39,701 nucleotides of DNA from Bacillota bacterium (GTDB lineage: Bacteria; Bacillota; Clostridia; Lachnospirales; Cellulosilyticaceae): assembly GCA_023410675.1 (NCBI GenBank), contig JAEYPM010000057.1:1-39701 (forward strand), read 5' to 3'. The translations under genes and the position numbers were made by a program. The number at the start of each line of letters is the position of its first letter. Positions within the stretch are counted from its first letter, which is position 1. Below are positions 1 to 7,398 of the stretch, piece after piece. The notes under the pieces were generated by a model, which worked only from the letters and a program-made list of their open reading frames with translations, searched no databases and was not told the origin of the DNA.

Positions 1-160
1 TTGATAAGATTTGTGGTTTTAAGTACCCTTTTAAAAGAGGTAAGGATAAAATACCGAAATAAAAGCACCAGAAAACTGGTGCTAATGTCTAAACAATTTG
101 CGGACATTTTCAAAAATGGTTGACAGCACTTTCATGCATATTCGCTATCAAAAGTATGAT
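1..160. other. Downstream flank of truA, no gene recognised
   Basis: This stretch follows truA and holds one clear terminator hairpin, listed separately. The minus-strand sequence beyond it (positions 56 to 1) shows no start codon with a ribosome binding site. In related Firmicutes the next genes are usually rplM and rpsI, often preceded by an L13 leader RNA. Their presence outside the window is an expectation, not something seen here. Confidence 0.4.
57..83 (-). terminator. Terminator after truA
   Basis: A perfect 8-bp stem (AGCACCAG at 64-71, CTGGTGCT at 76-83) closes a four-base loop. On the minus strand it is followed by TTTTATTTC. It lies about 80 bases past the truA stop and is the likely end of the ecfA1-ecfA2-ecfT-truA transcript. 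Confidence 0.85.
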
Positions 161-898
161 TTATTCATATTCAATATCAAGCATCATAAGGCCATGTGGT
201 GGCACTGTAGAACCAGCTAGTGTTCTATCTTTTGACTTGATAATGTTTTTTACTTCATGAGGCATGGTTTGTCCTAATCCTACCTTTAGTAAAGTGCCTA
301 CTATTATTCTTACCATATTGTATAGAAATCCATCACCACAAACATCTATTTGAATTAGATTATCTTTTTCCACAAGATCTAAACGATAAACTGTTCGCAC
401 CGTACTTACAACGCTACTTCCTGCTGCACAAAATGCTTTAAAGTCATGAGTCCCAACAATATAAGATGCAGCATCTTTCATTGCTTCTATATTTAATGTC
501 CTCGGATAAAAATACTCATAACGATAGTTAAAAGGATCTCTATCTCCTTTATATCTTATTTGATAACGATAGGTCTTTCGTTTTGCAGAAAATCTTGGGT
601 GAAAATCCTCTTCTGCAAGGCTCATTTCTTTTATAATAATATCTGGTGGCAATTTTGAGTTAATAGCCCTCCTAAGCTTATCCATAGGAATAGTTGTATC
701 TGATTCAAACATGCAGCACTGTCCTTTAGCATGAACCCCTGCATCTGTTCTGCCAGCACCTATAACTTCAACCTCATGTCTTAATATATAACTAATTGCC
801 TCTTCTAACTTACTTTGTACGGTTACAATTTCTTTTTGTTTTGCAAAGCCATGATAGTGTGTACCATCATAGGCTACAATAAATTTTATCGCCTGCAT
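161..898 (-). CDS. truA: tRNA pseudouridine(38-40) synthase TruA
   Basis: TruA isomerises uridines 38-40 in the anticodon stem-loop of many tRNAs and acts in the cytosol. The 245-residue product has the family signature GAGRTDAGVHA near residues 47-57, with Asp52 as the catalytic aspartate. The C-terminal FLYNMVRIIVG block is also typical. I start at the ATG at 898, which follows GAGGTG by a normal distance and gives the usual N-terminus MQAIKFIVAYDG. A start 19 codons upstream would add residues unlike the family. The gene begins 11 bases after the ecfT stop and is the last gene of the ECF operon. This arrangement, ecfA-ecfA-ecfT-truA after rplQ, is common in Firmicutes. Confidence 0.95.
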   Translation of the reverse strand: MQAIKFIVAYDGTHYHGFAKQKEIVTVQSKLEEAISYILRHEVEVIGAGRTDAGVHAKGQCCMFESDTTIPMDKLRRAINSKLPPDIIIKEMSLAEEDFHPRFSAKRKTYRYQIRYKGDRDPFNYRYEYFYPRTLNIEAMKDAASYIVGTHDFKAFCAAGSSVVSTVRTVYRLDLVEKDNLIQIDVCGDGFLYNMVRIIVGTLLKVGLGQTMPHEVKNIIKSKDRTLAGSTVPPHGLMMLDIEYE

Positions 899-909
899 CC
901 TAAAACACC

Positions 910-1707
910 TCAAATCATAGGAAGTATGCAAATTAAGATAAATAGCGTGGCACAAAGAAACGCTATAATATCTTTTGTTTCATATTTTAGGCTGTTCATC
1001 CTTGTACGCCCTTCTCCACCCTTGTAGCATCTTGCTTCCATTGCCATAGCAAGGTCCTCTGCTCTTCTAAATGCTGATATAAAAAGTGGAACCATGATAG
1101 GAATCATAGCCTTTGCCCTTTTTACAACATTTCCAGATTCAAAATCAGCACCTCTTGCCATCTGTGCCTTCATAATCTTATCTGTTTCTTCAAGTAAAAT
1201 AGGAATAAAGCGAAGTGCTATACTCATCATCATGGCAATTTCGTGGGAAGGAACGCCTATTTTACTAAAGGGACTTAGTAAGCTTTCTATACCATCTGTC
1301 AGCTGTATAGGCGAAGTAGTCAGTGTTAATAACGATGACCCTACAACAAGCAATACAAGCCTAGCTGCCATTTTAATGGCTAAAATAATGCCTTCCATGG
1401 TCATACTAAAGATGCCCCATTTAAAAAGCACATTTTGCCCTGACGAAAAAAACACATTAAGGAGCATCGTGAAAATAAGAATATAAAGCACGCCCTTAAG
1501 CCCTTTAAACATAAATTTTAGAGGGACTTTGCTTGTTTTTATAACTGCCAAAAGTATAAGCACAACAAAACCATATCCCCAAAATGTATCTAACATAAAC
1601 AAAGAAAAGATATAGGAAAAAGTAAGAAGTATTTTTGTCCTAGGATCTAATGCGTGGATAATAGAGCTTACTGGATAATATTGTCCTATTGTTATGTCTC
1701 TGATCAT
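910..1707 (-). CDS. ecfT: ECF transporter transmembrane component EcfT
   Basis: EcfT is the membrane scaffold of energy-coupling factor importers. It joins the two ATPases to interchangeable substrate-binding S proteins for vitamins or metal ions. The 265-residue protein has several hydrophobic segments (roughly residues 25-57, 72-88, 105-130, 155-172 and 246-262). It carries the two coupling-helix motifs of the family, Ala-Arg-Gly at 184-186 and Ala-Arg-Cys at 225-227. The second is usually also Ala-Arg-Gly, so Cys227 is a small deviation. Its ATG overlaps the ecfA2 stop as TGATG, which suggests translational coupling. No S component is encoded in the window, so the substrates cannot be named. 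Confidence 0.93.
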   Translation of the reverse strand: MIRDITIGQYYPVSSIIHALDPRTKILLTFSYIFSLFMLDTFWGYGFVVLILLAVIKTSKVPLKFMFKGLKGVLYILIFTMLLNVFFSSGQNVLFKWGIFSMTMEGIILAIKMAARLVLLVVGSSLLTLTTSPIQLTDGIESLLSPFSKIGVPSHEIAMMMSIALRFIPILLEETDKIMKAQMARGADFESGNVVKRAKAMIPIMVPLFISAFRRAEDLAMAMEARCYKGGEGRTRMNSLKYETKDIIAFLCATLFILICILPMI

Positions 1708-2570
1708 CAGCTCTGCCTCCTCTTATTTAAAAGATATTCCTTTATCTTTGCAGCAGCTTCCTCCACAGTAAGCACATCGCTATCTATATCCATGCCTTTG
1801 TTTTTTAGTTCTTGCATAATATATCTAATTTGTGGCACTGCAAGACCTATCTTTTCTAGCTCTTCTCCATGGGCAAAAACCTCTCTTGGTGAGCCATAAA
1901 AGGCTATCTTGCCTTTTCTTAGCACAATAAGGTTTTTGGCATACCGTGCAATATCCTCCATGCTATGTGAAATTAAAATAACTGTCATTCCACGATCTTC
2001 GTGCATTTTTTTAAGCTGCTTTAAAAGTTCATTTCTTCCTTTTGGATCAAGTCCTGCAGTTGGTTCATCTAATACTAGTATTTCTGGATTCATAGCAAGT
2101 ACCCCTGCTATTGCTACTCTTCTTTTTTGTCCTCCTGATAACTCAAAAGGTGATTTTTTATAAAATTCTTCACTCAGCCCAACGGCTGAAAGAGCTTCTT
2201 CGACCCGGACTTTTATCTCTTCTTCACTCAGTTTAAGATTTTTTGGCCCAAAGGCTACATCCTCAAACACAGTCATTTCAAAGAGTTGATATTCAGGATA
2301 CTGAAAGACTAACCCTACTTTTTGTCTTATTTTACTTTTGGAGGTACGGTCACTATGTATGTCCTCTCCATCAATAAATACCTTTCCTTTAGTTGGGGTT
2401 AATAATCCATTAAACATTTGTATGAGTGTACTCTTCCCTGAACCTGTATGGCCTATAATGCCAACAAAACTGCCCTTGTCTATAGTAAGACTCACATCAT
2501 CTAAAGCAACCTTCTCAAAAGGTGTTCCTTCATTATATATATGGGTTAATTTTTCTATTTTTATGGACAT
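1707..2570 (-). CDS. ecfA2: ECF transporter ATPase EcfA2
   Basis: This is the second ATPase of the energy-coupling factor module, expected to pair with EcfA1 below EcfT at the inner membrane face. It has 287 residues with Walker A GHTGSGKST (40-48), a Q-loop glutamine at 90, signature LSGGQ (144-148), Walker B ILVLDE (164-169) and the switch histidine near 202. The C-terminal 80 residues are the extension typical of EcfA proteins. It starts inside the end of ecfA1 (10-base overlap) and ends at the ecfT start. I call it EcfA2 because it is second in the conserved order and has the standard DEPTAGLDP sequence. Confidence 0.93.
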   Translation of the reverse strand: MSIKIEKLTHIYNEGTPFEKVALDDVSLTIDKGSFVGIIGHTGSGKSTLIQMFNGLLTPTKGKVFIDGEDIHSDRTSKSKIRQKVGLVFQYPEYQLFEMTVFEDVAFGPKNLKLSEEEIKVRVEEALSAVGLSEEFYKKSPFELSGGQKRRVAIAGVLAMNPEILVLDEPTAGLDPKGRNELLKQLKKMHEDRGMTVILISHSMEDIARYAKNLIVLRKGKIAFYGSPREVFAHGEELEKIGLAVPQIRYIMQELKNKGMDIDSDVLTVEEAAAKIKEYLLNKRRQS

Positions 2571-3409
2571 AACTCACTAATCACCTCATCTATCGTTAGC
2601 ACATCCTCTTTAAAATGAAACCCCTCTTGATTCAGTAAATAAATCAAATACGTTGTATCGGGCACATCAAGTCCTATACTCTTAATTTTTTCTGTTTGAG
2701 AAAATACTTTTTTTGGGGTGCCTTCCATGATGACCTCCCCTTTATCCATGACGATAATTCGATCTGCTAATATGGCTTCTTGCATATAATGAGTAATATG
2801 GATGATGGTAATCCCATATTCTTTGTTAAGCTTTTGCATGGTCTCTATCACTTGTTTTCTGCCAATAGGATCTAACATTGCAGTCGATTCGTCAAATACA
2901 ATGCACTTTGGCCTCATGGCAATAACGCCTGCAATAGCGATCCTTTGCTTTTGACCCCCTGAAAGCTGGTTTGGGGATCTTCTTTTATACTCTGTCATGC
3001 CTACTGTTTCAAGAGCTTCATCTACTCTTTTTCTTATTTCTTCCGCTGGAATGCCCATATTTTCTGGCCCAAAGGCTACATCTTCTTCCACTATAGTTGC
3101 TACAATTTGATTATCTGGGTTTTGAAAGATCATCCCTACTTGTTTTCTTATGTCCCAAACATGCTTTTCGTCTTTTGCGTCTATTCCACTTACAAAAAGT
3201 GTTCCTTCTTTTGGTGTTAAAATAGCATTAAGATGCTTTGCAAAAGTGGATTTCCCTGAACCATTTCTTCCTAATATAACTAAGAATTCCCCTTCATTTA
3301 CCGAAATAGTTACATTATTTAAGGCAGTTGTGCTTTCTTTAACTTCTCCATCATCATTGTAATCATAGTACTCAAATACAATATTTTTTGCATCTATAAT
3401 AGTTTTCAT
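2561..3409 (-). CDS. ecfA1: ECF transporter ATPase EcfA1
   Basis: This is the first ATPase of the energy-coupling factor module. The 282-residue protein has Walker A GRNGSGKST (47-55), Q-loop Gln96, signature LSGGQ (149-153), Walker B CIVFDE (169-174) and a switch histidine near 207. The Walker B stretch continues as STAMLDP where EcfA2 has PTAGLDP. This difference is normal between the two paralogues and supports the assignment. The start follows AAAGGAG with about 10 bases of spacing. It is the first gene after the rplQ terminator, so the ECF genes probably have their own promoter, which I could not place confidently in the leader at 3410-3563. Confidence 0.93.
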   Translation of the reverse strand: MKTIIDAKNIVFEYYDYNDDGEVKESTTALNNVTISVNEGEFLVILGRNGSGKSTFAKHLNAILTPKEGTLFVSGIDAKDEKHVWDIRKQVGMIFQNPDNQIVATIVEEDVAFGPENMGIPAEEIRKRVDEALETVGMTEYKRRSPNQLSGGQKQRIAIAGVIAMRPKCIVFDESTAMLDPIGRKQVIETMQKLNKEYGITIIHITHYMQEAILADRIIVMDKGEVIMEGTPKKVFSQTEKIKSIGLDVPDTTYLIYLLNQEGFHFKEDVLTIDEVISELCP

Positions 3410-3479
3410 TTAATGGTGACTCCTTTACAGTAGCATCTAAATTTACATAAATCATTCCTTTATCAAAATAAATTCACAT

Positions 3480-3526
3480 CATAACCTTGCAGTTATGCCC
3501 CTTGCTCCTGCTTTGATTAGCAAGGG
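3480..3526 (-). promoter_or_regulatory. Two adjacent hairpins in the ecfA1 leader
   Basis: Two perfect stems lie side by side before ecfA1. One is CATAAC/GTTATG (3480-3485 and 3492-3497) with a six-base loop. The other is CCCTTGCT/AGCAAGGG (3499-3506 and 3519-3526) with a 12-base loop. On the minus strand the small loop TGCAAG could also pair with the CTTGCT arm, so two alternative folds are conceivable. No U-run follows, so this is not a simple terminator. I do not recognise it as a named riboswitch. Confidence 0.45.
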
Positions 3527-3563
3527 AAAATAAAGAAATCATTTATGCCTAGAATTAAATCGC

Positions 3564-3592
3564 AAAAAGGGATTAAGAACAATCTTAATCCC
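3564..3592 (-). terminator. Terminator after rplQ
   Basis: A 10-bp perfect stem (GGGATTAAGA at 3569-3578, TCTTAATCCC at 3583-3592) with a four-base loop is followed on the minus strand by TTTTT. It begins nine bases past the rplQ stop and should end the alpha-operon transcript. Confidence 0.9.
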
Positions 3593-3600
3593 CTAGGATG

Positions 3601-4128
3601 CTATACTAATTCTATAATTACTTCTTCTGCTCCATCGCCTTTACGTGGTCCAATTTTAGTTATTCTTGTATAACCACCATTACGATCTGCATACTTTGGT
3701 GCAATATCACTAAACAATTTATCAGTTAAATCTACTTGTTTAACGTCTTTTTTCTTGTTAGGATTTACCTCTTTAACAGGATATAACACCTGAAGCATTT
3801 GTCTTCTTACGTGTAATCTTGATGGACTATCCTTTTTAATTGTTTTCTTAACCTCTTCAAATGTAGTTACCTTTTTACCATCTACAACCTCTTTGATACG
3901 TTTGCCGTTAACATCTTTTTTAGGTTGTTTTGCAACAACAGTAACTTCTTCATAGTTATCTTTTTCACGAACAGCCATTGCAATAATTCCTTCTGCAATT
4001 TTGCGAATCTCTTTTGCTTTTGCTGTTGTGGTTCTAATCTTACCATGATATAAGAGATTTGTCACTTGGTTACGAAGCAATGCTTTTCTGCCTGCTGCAT
4101 CACGTCCAAGTTTTCTTTGCTTAGCCAT
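3601..4128 (-). CDS. rplQ: 50S ribosomal protein L17, long form
   Basis: L17 binds 23S rRNA near the peptide exit tunnel. The N-terminus MAKQRKLGRDAAGRKALLRNQ and the C-terminal block around DRNGGYTRI are family hallmarks. The protein has 175 residues against about 115-130 in most bacteria. The extra residues are a lysine-rich insertion between about residues 58 and 125, after the EGIIAMA helix. I recall similarly long L17 proteins from Lachnospirales, so this looks like a lineage feature and not a fusion. The gene is the last of the alpha operon, 22 bases after rpoA, and is followed by a strong terminator. Confidence 0.95.
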   Translation of the reverse strand: MAKQRKLGRDAAGRKALLRNQVTNLLYHGKIRTTTAKAKEIRKIAEGIIAMAVREKDNYEEVTVVAKQPKKDVNGKRIKEVVDGKKVTTFEEVKKTIKKDSPSRLHVRRQMLQVLYPVKEVNPNKKKDVKQVDLTDKLFSDIAPKYADRNGGYTRITKIGPRKGDGAEEVIIELV

Positions 4129-4150
4129 GCTTTAACCTCCTTTTTTACCA

Positions 4151-5110
4151 TTAATCTTCGCTTGGTTTTAGTGAGAAACCAAGCTCGTTAAGCTTTTGAA
4201 ATACCTCTTCTAATGATTTACGTCCTAAGTTACGTACTTTCATCATCTCTTCTTCTGTTTTATTTGTGAGGTCTTCAACAGTATTGATCCCTGCACGTTT
4301 TAAACAGTTAAAAGATCTAACAGAAAGATCTAACTCTTCTATAGTCATTTCTAAAGTCTTTTCTTTAGAATCATCCTCTTTTGTAACCATGATTTCAGTA
4401 TTACGTGCATTCTCAGACAAATCAATAAATAAGTTAAGATGCTCACTTAATACCTTAGCAGCTAAACTAACCGCTTCATCTGGTTTTAGGGTTCCATTTG
4501 TCCAGACTTCTAAAGTAAGTTTGTCATAATCTGTTTGTTGACCAACACGCGTATCTTCTACTGTAAAGTTTACACGCTCTACTGGAGTATAATTTGCATC
4601 GATTGGTATTACACCTATTGGAAGTTCTGTCTTCTTAAGCTTGTCTACTCCCTGGTAACCACGACCTCTAGTAACAGTTATTTCAATATACAAACGTGCA
4701 TTTTGACTTCCATCCAAAGTAGCAATATGAACTTCAGGATTAAGAATTTCTATTTCAGGACCACATTTAATATCTGCTCCTGTAATGACTCTATCTCCTG
4801 TAGCATCAATATATATTACCTTTGGTTCTAGACTTTGGCTTGTGTCTCTGATTGCTAATTCTTTAAGGTTTAAGATGATTTCAATAACATCCTCTTTAAC
4901 CCCTGGAATGGCACTAAATTCATGAAGCACGCCGTCTATTTTAATGCTACTAATAGCATTTCCTGGAAGAGAAGAACATAATATTCTCCTAAGACTATTT
5001 CCAAGAGTAGTACCGTATCCTCTTTCGAGTGGTTCTACAACAAAACATCCATACTTACAATCATCAGATAACTCTCTAATTTCAATTTGTGGTTTTTCAA
5101 ATTCCAACAC
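4151..5110 (-). CDS. rpoA: RNA polymerase subunit alpha
   Basis: The alpha dimer scaffolds RNA polymerase assembly, and its C-terminal domain contacts UP elements and activators. The 319-residue protein has the N-terminal assembly domain (about 1-230, with the GYGTTLGNSLRRILCSSLPG block) and the helix-hairpin-helix C-terminal domain (about 250-315, with VEDLTNKTEEEMMKVRNLG). The start is GTG at 5110, about 11 bases after AAAGGAGGG. It sits between rpsD and rplQ, the normal alpha-operon position. Confidence 0.97.
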   Translation of the reverse strand: MLEFEKPQIEIRELSDDCKYGCFVVEPLERGYGTTLGNSLRRILCSSLPGNAISSIKIDGVLHEFSAIPGVKEDVIEIILNLKELAIRDTSQSLEPKVIYIDATGDRVITGADIKCGPEIEILNPEVHIATLDGSQNARLYIEITVTRGRGYQGVDKLKKTELPIGVIPIDANYTPVERVNFTVEDTRVGQQTDYDKLTLEVWTNGTLKPDEAVSLAAKVLSEHLNLFIDLSENARNTEIMVTKEDDSKEKTLEMTIEELDLSVRSFNCLKRAGINTVEDLTNKTEEEMMKVRNLGRKSLEEVFQKLNELGFSLKPSED

Positions 5111-5161
5111 CGGATAAACCCTCCTTTGGTTTTGAAGTAAATGTTTGAGGGTGACGAACTA

Positions 5162-5788
5162 TTACTTAGAGTAAAGCTCAACGATAAGTGTTTCTTCAAT
5201 GTCTGTATCTATTTGTTCTCTAGTTGGAAGAGCTTTTACTGTTCCCCTAAGGTTTTCTTTATCAGCTTCTAACCATTCAGGTGCTGTATGAGAACCTGTT
5301 ACTTCTAATATTTGTTTAAAACGTTCAAAGCTCTTTGCATCTTCCTTAACTTCAACAACATCTCCAACCTTTACTTGATAAGATGGAATGTTTACTCTTT
5401 TACCGTTTACTACAATCAAGTTATGTCTTACAACTTGTCTTGCTTCTGTACGAGAACGTCCTAATCCTAAACGATAAACAACATTGTCTAAACGAAGCTC
5501 AAGGCTACGTAACAAGTTTTCACCAGTGATTCCTTGTTGACGATCTGCACGTTCAAAATAAGTTCTAAATTGTGTTTCAAGAACACCATAGATTCTCTTA
5601 GCTTTTTGTTTTTCACGAAGCTGTAAACCATACTCTGATAATTTTTTTCTATTTTGGCCATGTTGCCCTGGAGCAAATGGTCTCTTTTCTACCGAACAAT
5701 TTTTTGTATAACATCTTTCGCCTTTAAGGAAAAGTTGTTTTCCCTCACGACGGCATTGTTTACATTTTGAACCAATATATCTAGCCAT
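5162..5788 (-). CDS. rpsD: 30S ribosomal protein S4, zinc type
   Basis: S4 nucleates assembly of the 30S body by binding the five-way junction of 16S rRNA, and in some bacteria it represses its own operon. The 208-residue protein keeps the zinc cysteines Cys9, Cys12, Cys26 and Cys31 in the spacing C-X2-C-X13-C-X4-C. An S4 RNA-binding domain follows at about residues 95-160. In Bacillus subtilis rpsD stands alone with its own leader. Here it lies between rpsK and rpoA, so any feedback would act on the polycistronic alpha mRNA. Confidence 0.97.
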   Translation of the reverse strand: MARYIGSKCKQCRREGKQLFLKGERCYTKNCSVEKRPFAPGQHGQNRKKLSEYGLQLREKQKAKRIYGVLETQFRTYFERADRQQGITGENLLRSLELRLDNVVYRLGLGRSRTEARQVVRHNLIVVNGKRVNIPSYQVKVGDVVEVKEDAKSFERFKQILEVTGSHTAPEWLEADKENLRGTVKALPTREQIDTDIEETLIVELYSK

Positions 5789-5807
5789 TCTTTTTCTACA
5801 CCTCCTA

Positions 5808-6218
5808 TTACACTCTTCTACGTTTTGGTGGACGACATCCGTTGTGTGGTACAGGAGTTACATCTTTAATAAGTGTTACTTCAAGTCCTGCTGCTTGAAG
5901 AGCACGAATAGCTGCTTCCCTTCCGGATCCTGGTCCTTTTACCATAACTTCTACTGATTTTAAACCGTATTCCATTGCTGCTTTTGCAGCTGTTTCTGCT
6001 GCCATTTGAGCTGCATAAGGAGTTGATTTTCTTGATCCTCTAAAACCAAGTCCGCCTGCACTTGCCCAAGAAAGAGCATTTCCGTTTGTATCTGTAATTG
6101 TAACCATTGTATTATTGAAACTTGATTGGATATGTGTGATACCACGATCCACATGTTTCTTATCACGACGTCTTCTGGAAGTACCTTTTTTCGCCGCTTT
6201 CTTTGCTACTGCTGCCAT
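5808..6218 (-). CDS. rpsK: 30S ribosomal protein S11
   Basis: S11 lies on the platform of the small subunit near the Shine-Dalgarno helix. The 136-residue product has the usual basic N-terminal tail, the GITHIQSSFNNTMVTITD core from about residue 26, and the C-terminal block ending in HNGCRPPKRRRV. It begins with ATG after a TTAACCTCC-complementary site (GGAGG). It is followed 19 bases later by rpsD. Confidence 0.97.
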   Translation of the reverse strand: MAAVAKKAAKKGTSRRRRDKKHVDRGITHIQSSFNNTMVTITDTNGNALSWASAGGLGFRGSRKSTPYAAQMAAETAAKAAMEYGLKSVEVMVKGPGSGREAAIRALQAAGLEVTLIKDVTPVPHNGCRPPKRRRV

Positions 6219-6241
6219 GTGAGCTTAACCTCCTTTATTAA

Positions 6242-6610
6242 CTATTTCTTTTTATTTGCAACTGTCTTTTTAGGTCCTTTACGAGTACGAGCGTTTGTTT
6301 TTGTTTTTTGTCCTCTAACTGGAAGTCCGCGTCTATGACGAATGCCTCTGTAGCATCCAATTTCAATAAGTCTCTTTATATTTAAAGCAATTTCTCTACG
6401 AAGGTCACCTTCAACTAATTGAGTTTTATCAATCACTTCACGAATTTTAGCCACTTGTTCATCAGTTAAGTCTTTTACGCGTGTATCAAAATCAACTCCT
6501 GCTTCAGTTAAGATTTTGCGAGAACTTGGACGTCCTATACCGTATACATAAGTAAGTCCGATTTCTACACGTTTATTTTTTGGTAAGTCTACACCTGAAA
6601 TACGTGCCAT
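6242..6610 (-). CDS. rpsM: 30S ribosomal protein S13
   Basis: S13 sits in the head of the 30S subunit and contacts the P-site tRNA and L5. From the chosen ATG at 6610 the protein is 122 residues and begins MARISGVDLP, as in the family. A GTG four codons upstream lies inside the Shine-Dalgarno sequence GGAGGTG and cannot be the start. The helix-hairpin-helix block (YVYGIGRPSS) and the C-terminal RGLPVRGQKTKTNARTRKG are diagnostic. It is the first gene after an internal promoter. Confidence 0.96.
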   Translation of the reverse strand: MARISGVDLPKNKRVEIGLTYVYGIGRPSSRKILTEAGVDFDTRVKDLTDEQVAKIREVIDKTQLVEGDLRREIALNIKRLIEIGCYRGIRHRRGLPVRGQKTKTNARTRKGPKKTVANKKK

Positions 6611-6694
6611 TAATGTTTGCACCTCCTACATTATAGTTGTATATAAATACAGCATATGAATTATGCCGCAGCCGCTTTAATTTAAACTTCACAA
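6611..6694 (-). promoter_or_regulatory. Candidate leader of the rpsM-rpsK-rpsD-rpoA-rplQ mRNA
   Basis: Between the predicted start of transcription and rpsM lies an untranslated stretch of about 84 bases. It has a 6-bp stem with one G-U pair (CAGCAT at 6650-6655, ATGCCG at 6663-6668), next to a GC-rich patch in otherwise AT-rich DNA. In Escherichia coli S4 represses this operon through a pseudoknot before rpsM. Whether S4 binds here is an inference. Confidence 0.35.
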
Positions 6695-6700
6695 ATAATT

Positions 6701-6729
6701 ATTATAAACCATTTATTTGTTTTAATCAA
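6701..6729 (-). promoter_or_regulatory. Internal promoter before rpsM
   Basis: On the minus strand TTGATT (6724-6729), 17 bases and a perfect TATAAT (6701-6706) form a sigma-A type promoter. It lies in the rpmJ-rpsM gap, the widest gap between infA and rplQ, and would let the alpha genes be expressed independently of the S10-spc transcript. Confidence 0.65.
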
Positions 6730-6743
6730 TGCTTAAATCAATA

Positions 6744-6857
6744 TTAGCCTTGTTTTTGTTTGTGTTTTGGATTTTCACAGATAACGCAAATTCGGCCTTT
6801 TCTTTTAATTACTTTACATTTTTCACATATTTTCTTTACTGATGGGCGCACTTTCAT
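6744..6857 (-). CDS. rpmJ: 50S ribosomal protein L36, zinc type
   Basis: This 37-residue protein is one of the smallest ribosomal proteins and binds 23S rRNA near the base of the L7/L12 stalk. I translated it directly: it begins MKVRPSVKKICEKC and ends PKHKQKQG. The zinc ligands Cys11, Cys14, Cys27 and His32 are present, so this is the zinc-binding form. An additional cysteine at 24 replaces the usual hydrophobic residue. The ATG follows GGAGAG. It lies between infA and rpsM, its conserved position. Confidence 0.96.
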   Translation of the reverse strand: MKVRPSVKKICEKCKVIKRKGRICVICENPKHKQKQG

Positions 6858-6885
6858 TATTCTGCTCTCCTTTCTTTCATATCAG

Positions 6886-7104
6886 TTATTTAGAACGCCA
6901 TACAATTCGCCCTTTAGTTAAATCATATGGGGAGAGTTCTATAGTAACTTTATCACCAGGTAGTACCCTGATGAAATTCATACGAAGTTTTCCTGAAATA
7001 TGGCCTAGAACTACATGGCCACCTTCAATTTCAACTTTAAACATTGCATTTGGTAACTTTTCTATTACCGTTCCTTCAACTTCTATTACATCACCTTTAG
7101 CCAA
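6886..7104 (-). CDS. infA: Translation initiation factor IF-1
   Basis: IF-1 occupies the 30S A site during initiation. The 72-residue OB-fold protein reads AKGDVIEVEGTVIEKLPNAM and ends GRIVWRSK, as in the family. The start must be TTG at 7104: it is eight bases after AGGAGG and gives the standard length. The in-frame GTG further upstream lies inside the Shine-Dalgarno sequence itself. A TTG start for an essential, abundant factor is notable. It is followed by rpmJ and preceded by a small KOW gene. Confidence 0.95.
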   Translation of the reverse strand: MAKGDVIEVEGTVIEKLPNAMFKVEIEGGHVVLGHISGKLRMNFIRVLPGDKVTIELSPYDLTKGRIVWRSK

Positions 7105-7122
7105 GTTCAAACCTCCTATCAC

Positions 7123-7398
7123 TTAAGAAGATTGCCCAAGATATTCCTCAAGAGCTTTCCTAATATCACTATTTGTTAGCTTATTGTCTTCTATAATTTT
7201 TTCTTGTATCCATTTTATTATTGTATTGGTCTTTTGAATATGCTTTTTCTTTTTAAGTTTCGGTTTATCTATCTTTCGTAACTTTCCATCTACAATATAT
7301 ACATATTCTTCTTCTATACTGACAATAATAAATGCTCTGCCTTGGTCGCGTCCGCATTTTGAAAAAACAACCTGACCTACTACATACTCACCGTTCAT
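7123..7398 (-). CDS. KOW-domain RNA-binding protein, L14e-like, function unknown
   Basis: This 91-residue basic protein has a KOW-like N-terminal half (GQVVFSKCGRDQGRAFIIVS, about residues 8-27) that resembles the archaeal/eukaryotic L14e fold. A lysine cluster follows (KPKLKKKKH, about 45-53), then a helical tail. Genes of this type sit between map and infA in many Clostridia and are annotated only as KOW-domain RNA-binding proteins. Its ATG overlaps the map stop as TAATG, so it is coupled to map. Position and charge suggest a ribosome- or RNA-associated role. I do not know a demonstrated function. Confidence 0.85.
   Translation of the reverse strand: MNGEYVVGQVVFSKCGRDQGRAFIIVSIEEEYVYIVDGKLRKIDKPKLKKKKHIQKTNTIIKWIQEKIIEDNKLTNSDIRKALEEYLGQSS

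Noticed and set aside
3410..3480. Further copy of the AATTCACAT palindrome
   Set aside because: AATTTACAT and AATTCACAT occur here as two half-sites in the same orientation, without an inverted partner.
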